Assembly (NCBI RefSeq): GCF_004791585.1
Contig: NZ_SRUU01000003.1
Coordinates: 62,690 to 126,689 of the forward strand
Direction of reading: 5' to 3'
From: Mesorhizobium sp. M1C.F.Ca.ET.210.01.1.1
GTDB lineage: Bacteria; Pseudomonadota; Alphaproteobacteria; Rhizobiales; Rhizobiaceae
DNA length: 64,000 bases
Shown here: positions 1-18,090 of the stretch, piece by piece
Position numbering within the stretch: the stretch's first letter is position 1
Layout of the letters: each line of letters begins with the position of its first letter
Position numbers and translations under genes: made by a program
The notes under the pieces: model-generated
Told to the model about the DNA's origin: nothing
The model's input: only the letters and a program-made list of their open reading frames with translations
The model's database searches: none

Positions 1-7
1 AGAGACT

Positions 8-1183
8 ATGGCAAAAGGTAAATTCGAGCGCACCAAGCCGCATGTGAACATTGGCACGATCGGGCACGTCGATCATGGCAAGACGTCGCTGACGGCGGCG
101 ATCACGAAGTATTTTGGCGAATACAAGCGCTATGACCAGATCGACGCGGCCCCTGAAGAGAAGGCGCGCGGCATCACGATCTCGACGGCGCACGTCGAGT
201 ACGAGACGGCCAACCGTCACTATGCCCACGTCGACTGCCCCGGCCACGCCGACTATGTGAAGAACATGATCACCGGTGCCGCCCAGATGGACGGCGCGAT
301 CCTGGTGGTTTCGGCCGCCGACGGCCCGATGCCGCAGACGCGCGAGCACATCCTGCTTGCCCGCCAGGTCGGCGTGCCCTCGATCGTGGTGTTCCTGAAC
401 AAGGTCGACCAGGTCGACGACGCCGAGCTGCTTGAGCTGGTCGAGCTCGAGGTTCGCGAGCTGCTGACCAAGAACGAATTCCCCGGCGACGACATTCCGA
501 TCGTCAAGGGCTCGGCGCTGGCCGCCCTTGAGGACTCCAACAAGACCATCGGCGAGGACGCCATCCGCGAGCTGATGGCCCAGGTCGACGCCTACATCCC
601 GACGCCGGTGCGTCCGCTGGACAAGCCGTTCCTGATGCCGATCGAGGACGTGTTCTCGATCTCTGGCCGCGGCACGGTCGTGACCGGCCGCGTCGAGCGC
701 GGCGTGGTCAAGGTCGGCGAGGAGCTTGAGATCGTCGGCATCCGTCCGACCACCAAGACGACCTGCACGGGCGTCGAGATGTTCCGCAAGCTGCTCGATC
801 AGGGCCAGGCCGGCGACAACATCGGCGCGCTGCTGCGCGGTGTCGACCGTGAAGGCGTCGAGCGCGGCCAGGTTCTGGCCAAGCCGGGTTCGGTCAAGCC
901 GCACAAGAAGTTCGTTGCCGAAGCCTACATCCTGACCAAGGACGAGGGCGGCCGCCACACGCCGTTCTTCACCAACTACCGTCCGCAGTTCTACTTCCGC
1001 ACCACCGACGTGACCGGCATCGTGACGCTGCCGGCGGGCACCGAGATGGTGATGCCTGGCGACAACATCACCGTCGACGTCGAGCTGATCGTGCCGATCG
1101 CGATGGAAGAGAAGCTGCGCTTCGCCATCCGTGAAGGCGGCCGCACCGTCGGTGCCGGCATCGTCGTCACCATCAAAGAGTAA
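8..1183 (+). CDS. tuf: Elongation factor Tu, first copy
   Basis: EF-Tu brings aminoacyl-tRNA to the ribosomal A site as a GTP complex. The 391-residue product has the P-loop GHVDHGKT near residues 19-26, the switch region RGITIST, the DCPGH motif and the NKVD guanine-recognition motif, and is full length. The start is the ATG that gives MAKGKFER. Only seven bases of upstream sequence are in the window, so its promoter is not visible. The protein is identical to the second tuf at 21922, and the other reading frames also translate identically, so the DNA appears identical too. A strong terminator follows. Confidence 0.98.
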   Translation: MAKGKFERTKPHVNIGTIGHVDHGKTSLTAAITKYFGEYKRYDQIDAAPEEKARGITISTAHVEYETANRHYAHVDCPGHADYVKNMITGAAQMDGAILVVSAADGPMPQTREHILLARQVGVPSIVVFLNKVDQVDDAELLELVELEVRELLTKNEFPGDDIPIVKGSALAALEDSNKTIGEDAIRELMAQVDAYIPTPVRPLDKPFLMPIEDVFSISGRGTVVTGRVERGVVKVGEELEIVGIRPTTKTTCTGVEMFRKLLDQGQAGDNIGALLRGVDREGVERGQVLAKPGSVKPHKKFVAEAYILTKDEGGRHTPFFTNYRPQFYFRTTDVTGIVTLPAGTEMVMPGDNITVDVELIVPIAMEEKLRFAIREGGRTVGAGIVVTIKE

Positions 1184-1212
1184 TCGATCCGGCTGTTGCC
1201 GGTTCGACAAGG

Positions 1213-1240
1213 AAGGGCGGTCTTCGGGCCGCCCTTTTTT
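1213..1240 (+). terminator. Rho-independent terminator after tuf copy 1
   Basis: AAGGGCGG (1213-1220) pairs with CCGCCCTT (1229-1236), and the stem runs into a run of six T. It lies 29 nt after the tuf stop and separates tuf from the following secreted-protein gene. Confidence 0.9.
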
Positions 1241-1358
1241 GTTTCCGGCTTTCGCTCCGGCGCTCGACGGGTCACGTATCGCGCCACGTCTTTCAAAGCT
1301 GTTGCAAGCCGCGTCGCCGCAACTAGTATGGTTTGCACCCGTGGGGGCTTTTGCAAGC

Positions 1359-3014
1359 GTGGTTCCGGAACGCCGTTCAGACAGCATTCGGTGGTGGCGC
1401 GGGCTCTTCCGTCTGGGCTTGGTCGCCGCTGTCGGCGTCGCTAGCTCCGTCGTGGAGGCCCGGGAAGAGGCACCCGATCTCGGCCCGCCGATGCGCTTTG
1501 CCGTCGTGCGCAGCAGCGCGCCCGGTTGTGAGCCCAATTGCCCGGAATGGATTGCGGCGGAAGGCACCATCGAGGCCGACACGCCGGCGCTGTTCAGGCG
1601 CCTGCTGAAGGCCCTCGGCGCCCGGCAACTGCCGATCGTCGTCAATTCCCCCGGCGGCAACGTCGACGCCGCGCTCCAGCTCGGCCGCACGATCCGCAGG
1701 GCCAAGCTCGACATTGCCGTCGGCACGACGGAGTTTTCCGGCTGCTCGCCGGAGATGAAGAACTGTCGTGATGACGACAGCAAGGCCGCGCCCTATCTCG
1801 GCATCGCCTATGACAGCGGCGCCATGTGCAACTCGGCCTGTCCGCTGATGTTTGCCGGCGGCGTCCGTCGCGTGGTCGGCGAATGGGCCTTTCTCGGCGT
1901 CCACCAGATCACCACGACATACCACAGGGAAAAGCTGCTCTACCGCACCACCTACAGAATTGTGAACGGCAAGAAGAAGGTCATCAGCACCAGGATCGTC
2001 AGCCGCAAGAATGCCGGCAGCTACAAGACCTATGAGATGAGCAAGGCGGTCGAGAAGCGGCTGTCCGGCTATCTGAAGGAAATGGGTATCGGGCAGAGCG
2101 TGCTCGAGGTGATGAAAGCGACGCCGGCAAGCGACATAAGGCAGATCGAGCCGGAGGACATGCTGGAGATGAAGCTCGTCACCAGCCTCGACACGCTCGA
2201 CCTTCTGGCCGGAAAGAGCATCTGCCAGCACAGTCCCGCGCCGGCGAACTGCCGCGAGATGCCGGCGAACGGCAACGCCAGGCCGGCCGAGGTCGCGGCC
2301 GTCGAAGTCAAGCCGGCCGCACCGCTCTCCAGGCCGGAACAGGAGATGCGCTTCGTGCTGGTTCGCGGCAGCAACCCGCTCTGCAACCCCGACTGCCCGG
2401 AATGGATTTCGGCTGAGGGGACCATTGTTGCCGGCACGCCCGACAGGCTGCGCGAGCTGCTCGACACGGTCGGCGGGCTCAGGCTGCCACTCGTGATCAA
2501 CTCACCGGGCGGCGACGTGCAGGCCGCGCTCGCCGCCGGCCGGTTGATCCGTGAGCGCAGGCTGGATATCGCGGTCGCCCGCACGGACTTTCTCGATTGC
2601 GATCCCGGCGCGGCGGGATGCAGCGCCAAGGAGGAGCTCCATGATGGCCTCACCGTCGATGCGGGAGCCGAATGCGACGCTGCCTGCGCGGTGATGATCG
2701 CGGGCGGCGCCAGGCGCCTGGTTGGCGCCAGCGCGCATTTGCGCGTGCACTCAATGGGGATGGAGGAAAAGGTCAGGGCCTACCTCGACGAGATGGCCAT
2801 CGGCCCGGGCCTGTTCGCCGCGATGCAGTCAGCTCAGTATGCGAGCCACCGGGAACTCAGCCGGGACGAATTGCAGAAATTCGGGCTGACGACCGGGCCG
2901 CAATCCGTGGACGCGCTGACCGGCGCCACCATCTGCAGATCATCGCCCAAGCCCGACAACTGCCGGGTTCTGCCGTCCGCCAATGCCGAGGCGGAGGCGC
3001 CGGCGAAGCTGTAG
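1359..3014 (+). CDS. Secreted protein with two ClpP/crotonase-like domains, the second lacking the catalytic serine
   Basis: The product is about 551 residues. A hydrophobic stretch ([20 protein letters not shown]) near the N terminus looks like a signal peptide, so it probably acts in the periplasm. Two homologous halves follow, each with MRF-V-R, CPEWI-AEGTI, NSPGG and C-x-x-A-C--M-AGG motifs, as in secreted ClpP-like proteins. In the first half CNSACPLM supplies a candidate nucleophile Ser159, with His182 in GVHQI. In the second half the matching position is Ala441 (CDAAC), although the later His is kept. Many paired cysteines suggest disulfides. The open frame extends back into tuf; the GTG at 1359 is chosen because it precedes the signal peptide and follows a G-rich stretch, but GTG 1341 is also possible. 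Substrate unknown. Confidence 0.75.
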   Translation: MVPERRSDSIRWWRGLFRLGLVAAVGVASSVVEAREEAPDLGPPMRFAVVRSSAPGCEPNCPEWIAAEGTIEADTPALFRRLLKALGARQLPIVVNSPGGNVDAALQLGRTIRRAKLDIAVGTTEFSGCSPEMKNCRDDDSKAAPYLGIAYDSGAMCNSACPLMFAGGVRRVVGEWAFLGVHQITTTYHREKLLYRTTYRIVNGKKKVISTRIVSRKNAGSYKTYEMSKAVEKRLSGYLKEMGIGQSVLEVMKATPASDIRQIEPEDMLEMKLVTSLDTLDLLAGKSICQHSPAPANCREMPANGNARPAEVAAVEVKPAAPLSRPEQEMRFVLVRGSNPLCNPDCPEWISAEGTIVAGTPDRLRELLDTVGGLRLPLVINSPGGDVQAALAAGRLIRERRLDIAVARTDFLDCDPGAAGCSAKEELHDGLTVDAGAECDAACAVMIAGGARRLVGASAHLRVHSMGMEEKVRAYLDEMAIGPGLFAAMQSAQYASHRELSRDELQKFGLTTGPQSVDALTGATICRSSPKPDNCRVLPSANAEAEAPAKL

Positions 3015-3113
3015 CGGGGACGCCGACTGGCCATCGAGGCAGGTTGAGCCGGGCAGGGCTTGCGTTATCCTCCGCGGCCTGCCTCGGGGCGGATCGGACC
3101 GAGAGGATCGACA

Positions 3114-3599
3114 ATGAGCGAGGATATCCCGACTTTGTTCGAATGGGCCGGGGGCGCAGAGGCGCTCAACCGGCTGACGCGGACCTTCTACGACAACGTG
3201 GCCCTGGACCCGATCGTCGCCCCGGTGTTCAGGCACATGTCGCCGGACCATCCGGCGCATGTCGCCGCCTTCATCGGCGAGGTCTTTGGCGGACCGAAGA
3301 CCTACAGTGAAAAGCATGGCGGCCACCGCGAGATGGTCATGCATCATCTCGACAAGCATCTGAGCGAGGAGCAGCGGCGGCGCTGGATCAATCTCCTGGC
3401 CGACGCGGCAGACGAGGTCGGCCTGCCCGACGACCCCGAATTCCGTTCCGCCTTCATGGGCTATGTCGAATGGGGATCGCGGCTGGCCAAGATGAATTCC
3501 AACCTGGGCGAGACCTGCGATCCGGAGACGGAGCCGATGCCTGCCTGGGGCTGGGGCGTGCCGGGCGGGCCTTACAAGCCGCCGGCCGGGAAATCGTGA
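3114..3599 (+). CDS. Group II truncated hemoglobin
   Basis: A 161-residue globin of the 2-on-2 type. Tyr26 (FYDNV) fits the distal B10 tyrosine, the MHH pair at 77-78 contains the likely proximal F8 histidine, and Trp91 matches the G8 tryptophan that marks group II. The C-terminal WGSRLA is also usual for the group. Such proteins bind O2 or NO and are linked to detoxification or oxygen handling in the cytoplasm; the exact role here is not shown. The ATG at 3114 follows GAGAGGAT. It sits between a secreted protein gene and tRNA-Trp, away from any obvious nitrosative-stress gene. Confidence 0.88.
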   Translation: MSEDIPTLFEWAGGAEALNRLTRTFYDNVALDPIVAPVFRHMSPDHPAHVAAFIGEVFGGPKTYSEKHGGHREMVMHHLDKHLSEEQRRRWINLLADAADEVGLPDDPEFRSAFMGYVEWGSRLAKMNSNLGETCDPETEPMPAWGWGVPGGPYKPPAGKS

Positions 3600-3620
3600 G
3601 CTTGCGGACCGAACTATCCC

Positions 3621-3656
3621 TTGCCAGCGACACGCGAAAATCCGGTTTTCTGGCAA
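3621..3656. repeat. Inverted repeat in the hemoglobin to tRNA-Trp gap
   Basis: TTGCCAG (3621-3627) pairs with CTGGCAA (3650-3656), and a second pairing, GAAAA with TTTTC, lies inside. It has no T-run beyond it on the plus strand, so it is not a classic terminator. It may be a degenerate intergenic palindrome. Confidence 0.45.
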
Positions 3657-3736
3657 AGCATATGAAACTGCATCTGACTGCTCTTTACAGAGCGCGTGGA
3701 AGCTTTTAGGAAGCGCCTGCGCTGAAACGCGCGTGT

Positions 3737-3812
<76 letters not shown>

Positions 3813-4171
3813 TCTCTTAAGTGGCGGACTGAAGTCAGGGCGCTCTGCCGTTGAAAACCGGCGGGTAGCTTGCCATATGGGGTGAATTGGGGCATAAGGC
3901 CCCGTATAGCCGGGACGGAACGACTGGATGGTTCCGAGGCGGCGTTTGGCCATAAAGCGGACACTTGCCACTTGCGTGGATCAAGAATCGGTTTTATGTA
4001 GACACGACAGACACGCGACGCGTGGAGCTGGGAAGCCGGCTTTACGCGTCCGATTTGCATGGGCGAAGTGGTGGCGCTGATTCGGCGCTGGCATGAAGTC
4101 CAGGCGGCACGTCCCGGCCAGCGGGATCATCCAGGAGATCCGGCCAACGGGTCTTGAAGACAGAGCGGCAG
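3813..4171. other. Gene-free stretch between tRNA-Trp and secE
   Basis: About 360 bases without a convincing gene. Minus-strand open frames here also cross the tRNA and show no recognisable protein. The only signal is a promoter-like pair near 3972-4000, described separately. The remaining ~170 bases before secE would be a long leader. Confidence 0.5.
3972..4000 (+). promoter_or_regulatory. Candidate promoter for secE-nusG
   Basis: TTGCGT (3972-3977) and TATGTA (3995-4000) are separated by 17 bases, which fits a housekeeping sigma promoter. The match is by eye only, and transcription from upstream of tRNA-Trp is also possible. Confidence 0.35.
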
Positions 4172-4375
4172 ATGGCTTCGAAAACCACTAATCCCTTCAC
4201 CTTTCTCCAGCAGGTTCGCGCGGAGACAGCCAAGGTGACATGGCCCTCGCGCCGCGAGACCATGATCTCCACAGTGATGGTCCTGGTCTTCGCGGTTATC
4301 GCCATGATCTTCTTCTTCGCCGCCGACATAGCCATGGGCTATGCGATCGAGTTCATATTGGGCCTCGGACATTAA
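4172..4375 (+). CDS. secE: Preprotein translocase subunit SecE
   Basis: A 67-residue single-span membrane protein that clamps the SecY channel. The cytosolic part contains the conserved VTWPSRRET motif just before one hydrophobic helix (MVLVFAVIAMIFFFAADIAM). This short one-helix form is normal outside enterobacteria. The ATG at 4172 gives the usual MASKTTNPF start; an in-frame ATG at 4154 is possible but less typical. nusG follows 27 bases later. Confidence 0.93.
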   Translation: MASKTTNPFTFLQQVRAETAKVTWPSRRETMISTVMVLVFAVIAMIFFFAADIAMGYAIEFILGLGH

Positions 4376-4402
4376 GTTCGGCGATTACGGAGAGGTCGTG
4401 AA

Positions 4403-4930
4403 ATGACTGCGCGGTGGTACATCGTCCACGCTTATTCGAACTTCGAGAAGAAGGTCGCCGAGGACATCGAGAACAAGGCCAAGCAGAAGGGCCTGTCCGG
4501 TGATATCGAGCAGATCGTGGTGCCGACTGAGAAGGTCGTCGAGATCCGCCGTGGCCGCAAGGTCGATGCCGAGCGCAAGTTCTTCCCGGGCTATGTGCTT
4601 CTGAAGGCCAACCTGACGGACGCCGTGTTCTCGCTGGTCAAGAACACGCCGAAGGTCACCGGCTTCCTCGGCGACTCCAAGCCGGTGCCGATCACCGAGA
4701 CCGAGGCGCAGCGCATCCTGAACCAGGTGCAGGAAGGCGTCGAGCGGCCGAAGCCCTCGGTCACCTTCGAGATCGGCGAGGCGATTCGTGTTTCGGATGG
4801 CCCGTTCGCGTCGTTCAACGGCTTCGTCCAGGAAGTGGACGAGGAACGGGCGCGCCTCAAGGTGGAAGTTTCGATCTTCGGGCGCGCGGTGCCCGTCGAT
4901 CTGGAATTCGGACAGGTCGAGAAGGGCTGA
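4403..4930 (+). CDS. nusG: Transcription termination/antitermination factor NusG
   Basis: A 175-residue factor that binds RNA polymerase, suppresses pausing, and links it to Rho or to the leading ribosome through NusE (S10). The N-terminal NGN domain begins with ARWYIVHAYSNFEKKV and includes FFPGYVL. A C-terminal KOW domain follows, with GPFASFNGFVQEVD. Length is normal. GAGAGGTCGTGAA precedes the ATG. It is probably co-transcribed with secE. Confidence 0.97.
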   Translation: MTARWYIVHAYSNFEKKVAEDIENKAKQKGLSGDIEQIVVPTEKVVEIRRGRKVDAERKFFPGYVLLKANLTDAVFSLVKNTPKVTGFLGDSKPVPITETEAQRILNQVQEGVERPKPSVTFEIGEAIRVSDGPFASFNGFVQEVDEERARLKVEVSIFGRAVPVDLEFGQVEKG

Positions 4931-5106
4931 TCCGAAGATCCCTTGAGCCCGCAGGCGAAGGGGGTTGGCGGCGCGAAGGAGCGCGCTGCCATGAGTGGGT
5001 GGGAGGCGAAAGCGGCTTAGCCGGCCGCCGGAACCGCACCACCAGACTGCAACCGCCGGCGTTTCCCGGATAACGGAGCCGGCATGAGAAAAAGGCAGGA
5101 ATAGAG

Positions 5107-5535
5107 ATGGCTAAGAAAGTTGCAGGCCAGCTCAAGCTCCAGGTTGCCGCGGGCTCGGCCACGCCGTCGCCCCCGATCGGCCCGGCGCTTGGTCAGCGCG
5201 GCATCAACATTATGGAATTCTGCAAGGCGTTCAACGCGCAGACCCAGGAGCTCGAGAAGGGATCGCCGATCCCGGTCGTGATCACCTACTACCAGGACAA
5301 GTCGTTCACCTTCGTCATGAAGACGCCGCCGGTGAGCTACTTCCTGAAGAAGGCCGCCAACCTGAAGTCGGGCTCGAAGGAACCGGGCAAGGTCAAGGCC
5401 GGCACGATCAGCCGCGACAAGGTGCGCGCGATCGCCGAGCAGAAGATGAAGGACCTGAACGCAAACGACGTCGAGGCGGCCATGCGCATGGTCGAGGGCT
5501 CCGCCCGCTCGATGGGCCTGGAAGTGGTGGGCTGA
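5107..5535 (+). CDS. rplK: 50S ribosomal protein L11
   Basis: A 142-residue protein at the base of the L7/L12 stalk, binding the GTPase-associated centre of 23S rRNA. The N-terminal domain has [17 protein letters not shown], the proline-rich element contacted by thiostrepton. The C-terminal RNA-binding domain ends [18 protein letters not shown]. It follows nusG after 176 bases and is 4 bases ahead of rplA, with which it should be translationally linked. Confidence 0.97.
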   Translation: MAKKVAGQLKLQVAAGSATPSPPIGPALGQRGINIMEFCKAFNAQTQELEKGSPIPVVITYYQDKSFTFVMKTPPVSYFLKKAANLKSGSKEPGKVKAGTISRDKVRAIAEQKMKDLNANDVEAAMRMVEGSARSMGLEVVG

Positions 5536-5539
5536 GATC

Positions 5540-6238
<699 letters not shown>

Positions 6239-6609
6239 ATGTCACCTGATCGGCTTCGGGCCGGTCGCAAGAAGAATTCCGGACCGCCGATCCGTCGGCG
6301 GCCCGGTAACCCGGAAGCCGAAAGGCTTCCGGATATCCTGTCCGAGATTGCAGGCGGCCCAACAGCCTTAATTCGTCTGGGCCTGCATGAGACGGGTGAA
6401 GACCTGACAAAGGAGCGACAAGCTCCGATGAAAGGTTCGAACCGTGTTTGCCTTTTGTCAGCGCATCGCCGGCTTGGCCGTAGGTGTGGCGAAAGGGGGC
6501 AGGATCCTCGAGCGCCGTTCGGGAGATCCGTTAGTGGATGGCCCGGCCGGCAAAAGGCAACCCGACTTCTGACCTCGTGAATGAGGCAGGGGTCAACTGG
6601 AGATAGGCA
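6239..6609 (+). promoter_or_regulatory. rplJ leader, probable L10-type autoregulatory RNA
   Basis: This 371-base gap between rplA and rplJ holds no convincing gene. It is rich in pairing elements. CCGGAAGCC-GAAA-GGCTTCCGG (6311-6332) is a perfect 9-bp hairpin with a GNRA tetraloop, and GGCCCA (6356-6361) can pair with TGGGCC (6378-6383). In many bacteria the L10-(L12)4 complex binds a structured leader here to repress rplJL. Position and structure fit that role, but the conserved core was not aligned. Confidence 0.55.
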
Positions 6610-7128
6610 GTGGACAGAGCGGAAAAGCGCGAACTCGTCACGGGCCTGAACGAAGCGTTCTCGAACGCGGGTTCAGTCGTCGTGGCCCACTACGCCGGTA
6701 TCACCGTCGCGCAAATGAACGACCTTCGGTCGAAGATGCGCGCCGCCGGTGGCACCGTCAAAGTCGCGAAGAACCGTCTCGCCAAGATCGCTCTTCAGGG
6801 CACGGACTCCGCATCGATCGTCGATCTGTTCAAGGGGCAGACGCTGATCGCTTATTCGGAGGATCCGGTTGCGGCGCCGAAGATCGCGTCCGAGTTCGCC
6901 AAGGGGAATGACAAGTTGATCATTCTCGGTGGCGCGATGGGCTCGACCTCGCTCAACGCCGACGGTGTCAAGGCACTCGCCACGATGCCGTCGCTCGACG
7001 AGCTGCGCGCCAAGCTGGTTGGCATGATCGCCACGCCGGCAACCCGGATCGCCCAGATCGTCAATGCGCCTGCGGCTTCGGTCGCGCGCGTCATCGGCGC
7101 TTACGCCCGGAAGGACGAGGCGGCATGA
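6610..7128 (+). CDS. rplJ: 50S ribosomal protein L10
   Basis: A 172-residue protein that anchors L7/L12 dimers to the ribosome through its C-terminal helix. The N-terminal part contains the 23S-binding segment ([29 protein letters not shown]). The C terminus ([17 protein letters not shown]) matches the L12-binding helix. The start is a GTG at 6610 preceded by CTGGAGATAGGCA. It is 54 bases ahead of rplL, in the usual pair. Confidence 0.96.
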   Translation: MDRAEKRELVTGLNEAFSNAGSVVVAHYAGITVAQMNDLRSKMRAAGGTVKVAKNRLAKIALQGTDSASIVDLFKGQTLIAYSEDPVAAPKIASEFAKGNDKLIILGGAMGSTSLNADGVKALATMPSLDELRAKLVGMIATPATRIAQIVNAPAASVARVIGAYARKDEAA

Positions 7129-7182
7129 GGCCGTTCCTCGCTGTCAACAACACACGTTCGAACCTAGTAAAGGAATACACAA

Positions 7183-7563
7183 ATGGCTGATCTCGCGAAG
7201 ATCGTAGACGACCTTTCGAAGCTGACCGTCCTCGAGGCGGCCGAGCTGTCGAAGCTCCTGGAAGAGAAGTGGGGCGTTTCGGCCGCCGCTCCGGTGGCGG
7301 TTGCTGCTGCCGCTGGTGGCGCTGCCGCTGCTGCTGCTCCGGCTGAAGAGAAGACGGAATTCGACGTCGTTCTCGCCGACGCCGGCGCCCAGAAGATCAA
7401 CGTCATCAAGGAAGTCCGCGCCATCACCGGCCTTGGCCTCAAGGAAGCCAAGGACCTGGTCGAGGCGGCTCCGAAGCCGGTCAAGGAAGGCGTTTCCAAG
7501 GCCGACGCCGACAAGTTCAAGGCTCAGCTGGAAGCAGCTGGCGCCAAGGTCGAGCTGAAGTAA
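7183..7563 (+). CDS. rplL: 50S ribosomal protein L7/L12
   Basis: A 126-residue stalk protein present in several copies per ribosome, which recruits and activates translational GTPases. The N-terminal dimerisation domain ([19 protein letters not shown]) leads into an alanine-rich hinge around residues 38-58. The C-terminal domain has [22 protein letters not shown], the EF-Tu/EF-G contact surface. Length is typical for Alphaproteobacteria. Confidence 0.98.
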   Translation: MADLAKIVDDLSKLTVLEAAELSKLLEEKWGVSAAAPVAVAAAAGGAAAAAAPAEEKTEFDVVLADAGAQKINVIKEVRAITGLGLKEAKDLVEAAPKPVKEGVSKADADKFKAQLEAAGAKVELK

Positions 7564-7646
7564 TAGGCGAGGGCGGACGGTCTCGCGCCGTCCGCCCCCT
7601 CCCTTGACGAAGGGAGGCTTCGTTGCGCGAGGCATTTGAAAACCTC

Positions 7647-7697
7647 TTTCCTGAGGGCCGAAAACCGGCCTTCAGGAAACGGGTTTTCACCCGTTTT
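7647..7697 (+). promoter_or_regulatory. Two overlapping hairpins in the rplL-rpoB gap, attenuator-like
   Basis: Hairpin A pairs 7647-7660 with 7666-7679, a 14-bp stem with one G-T pair and an A-rich loop. Hairpin B pairs AAACGGG (7677-7683) with CCCGTTT (7690-7696) and is followed by TTTT, like a weak intrinsic terminator. The two share bases 7677-7679, so they cannot both form fully. In Escherichia coli the same gap holds a partial terminator and an RNase III site; a matching role is inferred. Confidence 0.6.
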
Positions 7698-7825
7698 AGC
7701 CGGCAGCTGCCAAGCAATTGGAAAGGGCGGCCGGAAAAACAGACAGGGGCAGCTGGCGAGGCGGCCCGTTGGTGCAAGGCGAACCGCGGCGAGGTTCGTC
7801 CCGAGTTTTGAGCTAAGGAGCGACG

Positions 7826-11962
<4,137 letters not shown>

Positions 11963-11968
11963 GGCAAT

Positions 11969-12028
11969 GGCGCGCCGCAACCCAAGACGCGGCGCGCCCC
12001 TCAAATTATACGGCCGGTCAGGCCGGCC
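11969..12028 (+). other. Strong hairpins in the rpoB-rpoC intercistronic gap
   Basis: GGCGCGCCGC (11969-11978) pairs with GCGGCGCGCC (11989-11998), a perfect 10-bp GC stem with a 10-base loop. A second stem, GGCCGG (12012-12017) with CCGGCC (12023-12028), follows. Neither has a T-run, so mRNA processing or stabilisation is more likely than termination. Confidence 0.6.
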
Positions 12029-12094
12029 AGTCTGCGGGCATTCGGCCCGCGAACGATGCAAGGGGTTTTCGAGGACCCCGAAAAGGAGAACGGC

Positions 12095-16291
<4,197 letters not shown>

Positions 16292-16314
16292 GCGGAATGA
16301 AATGAGAGACAAGG

Positions 16315-16345
16315 AAAGGGGCCCACGCGGCCCCTTTCGCATTTT
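16315..16345 (+). terminator. Rho-independent terminator after rpoC
   Basis: AAAGGGGCC (16315-16323) pairs with GGCCCCTTT (16329-16337), with ATTTT shortly after. It closes the rplKAJL-rpoBC unit. Confidence 0.85.
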
Positions 16346-16369
16346 GGCTTCATGCAACGAGGAAGAGCT

Positions 16370-17035
16370 ATGAGCAGCAAGACCTGGACGGCTGTCGACG
16401 ACTATTGTTTCCTCTATTTTCGAAGCGGATCCCGTGCTGGACGCGGTGCTGGCAACCAACCGCGACCAGGGCCTGCCGGCGATCGACGTCTCTGCCGCGC
16501 AAGGCAAGCTGCTGTCGCTGCTGGTGCGTATCCGCGATGCGAGGAAGGTGCTTGAGGTCGGCACGCTTGGCGGCTACTCGACCATCTGGATGGCGCGCGG
16601 CCTGCCCACCGGCGGCAGGGTCGTGACGCTGGGAGCTCGATCCGCACCACGCCAAGGTCGCCCGCTCGAACTTCGAGCGGGCAGGGGTTTCGGAGAAAGT
16701 CGATATGCGGGTCGGCCCGGCGCTTCAATCGCTCGCCGCGCTTGGCAGCGAGAACGCGGGCCCGTTCGACCTGATCTTCATCGACGCCGACAAGCCGAAC
16801 AACCCGAATTATCTATCCTGGGCCATGCGGCTGTCGCGTCCGGGAACGGTCATCGTCTGCGACAACGTCATCCGCGACGGCGCCGGTCGTGAAAAAGGAT
16901 AGCGGCGATGCCAATGTCGAAGGCGCCCGCGCGGCGTTCTCCTTCATCGGCGCAGAGACGCGGCTGGACGGCACCGCCATCCAGACCGTCGGCGCCAAGG
17001 GCTACGACGGCTTTGCCATCGCGATCGTGGACTGA
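16370..17035 (+). pseudogene. O-methyltransferase (caffeoyl-CoA OMT-like family), three frameshifts
   Basis: Read across three frames this encodes a roughly 220-residue SAM-dependent O-methyltransferase. The SAM motif is [14 protein letters not shown], the acidic metal/SAM segment is DLIFIDADK, and the end is GYDGFAIAIVD. The frame changes near 16405 (a base missing from codon phase), near 16633 (an extra G in CTGGGAGCTC) and near 16880 (an extra G in GCCGGTCG). After the third shift the earlier frame stops at 16900. All flanking genes are intact, which favours true decay, but two of the three changes are in short G runs, so sequencing error must be considered. Confidence 0.82.
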
Positions 17036-17062
17036 CGCGGCTGCCGCGCCAGTCCTGTCAGG

Positions 17063-17992
17063 TTAGTCGAAAAATGCCTCGACCACGTTGCGCTTGCCGA
17101 GCATGAAGGCGTCGGCGACATGCTGCAGCGGCGCGAGGTCGACGTCGGAGACGCCGGCGCGGACGATCTCGGCGAAGCGCTTGTAGAGCATCGGATATTC
17201 AGCTTCCGGCTCGTCATGGACGACCTTGCCGTCGACGGCGAGTTTCGCGCCGCCGCCCGAAAGCACCATCTTGCCCTTGTCGGTTTCGGCAAGGATGTCC
17301 CAGCTCTGCGGACCGGTTTGCAGCCAATCGAGCTCCATCGTCACCGGCAGCCCGTTCGAGGTGCGGAAGGCGACATGCGCCGCGACCGGCGAGGCGCGAT
17401 TCTCGGGGAAGTCGAGCACGGCGGAGGTGATGAACATCGGCGGCAGGATGTGGGTGGCGATCGAAAGCGCGTTGATGCCCGGGTCGAACACGCCGAACCC
17501 GCCCGGCGCCCAGATCCATTCCTGGTTCGGGTGCCAGCGGCGCACGTCCTCTTTCCAGTTGATCGCAGCCGAGCTGATCCTGGCTGAGGCTAGGAACGCG
17601 CGCGCGGCCTCGACCGCCGGCGCATAGCGCGAATGCCAGCTGGCGAAGAGCGAGACGCCATTCTTCGCGGCAAGCATCTTCAGGTCCTCGACCTCGCTGA
17701 CGGTGGCGCCCGGCGGCTTTTCCAGGAAGACATGCTTCCCAGCTTCGAGCGCGGTGCGCGCGGCGTCGTAGCGGAACTGCGGCGGCATGCAGAGCGAGAC
17801 GGCTTCCAGGCTGGGCTCGGCCTCGAGCATCGCCTCGATGGTTGGATAGTTCGGGATGCCGTCGACCTTGCCGTGGCGGCTCGCCGCAGCCGCAAGCTGG
17901 TAGCTGGCGTCCTTCGCCAGGGCGGGGAGATGCTGATCGCGCACGATCTTTCCCACGCCGACGATACCGAGCCTGATGGGATTGCTGGTCAT
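17063..17992 (-). CDS. Gfo/Idh/MocA-family oxidoreductase, probable D-galactose 1-dehydrogenase
   Basis: A 309-residue cytoplasmic NAD(P)-dependent sugar dehydrogenase. The N-terminal Rossmann fold shows RLGIVGVGKIVRDQHLPAL, and HVFLEKPPGAT is the conserved EKP motif that holds the catalytic lysine. The C-terminal half (GFGVFDPGINALSI) is the substrate domain. Overall resemblance is to rhizobial galactose 1-dehydrogenases, which oxidise galactose to galactonolactone; substrate choice is inferred. The ATG at 17992 is preferred over an upstream start because MTSNPIRLG leads directly into the fold. It is transcribed against rpoC. Confidence 0.75.
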   Translation of the reverse strand: MTSNPIRLGIVGVGKIVRDQHLPALAKDASYQLAAAASRHGKVDGIPNYPTIEAMLEAEPSLEAVSLCMPPQFRYDAARTALEAGKHVFLEKPPGATVSEVEDLKMLAAKNGVSLFASWHSRYAPAVEAARAFLASARISSAAINWKEDVRRWHPNQEWIWAPGGFGVFDPGINALSIATHILPPMFITSAVLDFPENRASPVAAHVAFRTSNGLPVTMELDWLQTGPQSWDILAETDKGKMVLSGGGAKLAVDGKVVHDEPEAEYPMLYKRFAEIVRAGVSDVDLAPLQHVADAFMLGKRNVVEAFFD

Positions 17993-18090
17993 GGAAACTC
18001 CGAGGGATTGGAAGCGGTGGACGTTTCTAGGCAGGAGAAAGCCGCCCGGCAAGCCGAGATCAATTCGTGCCGGCGGATCGGCCTCTTAAA

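Noticed and set aside
16399..16905. Programmed frameshifting in the O-methyltransferase gene
   Set aside because: Three separate shifts with no slippery heptamer or downstream structure seen, in a family that never uses recoding to my knowledge. Decay or sequencing error is simpler.
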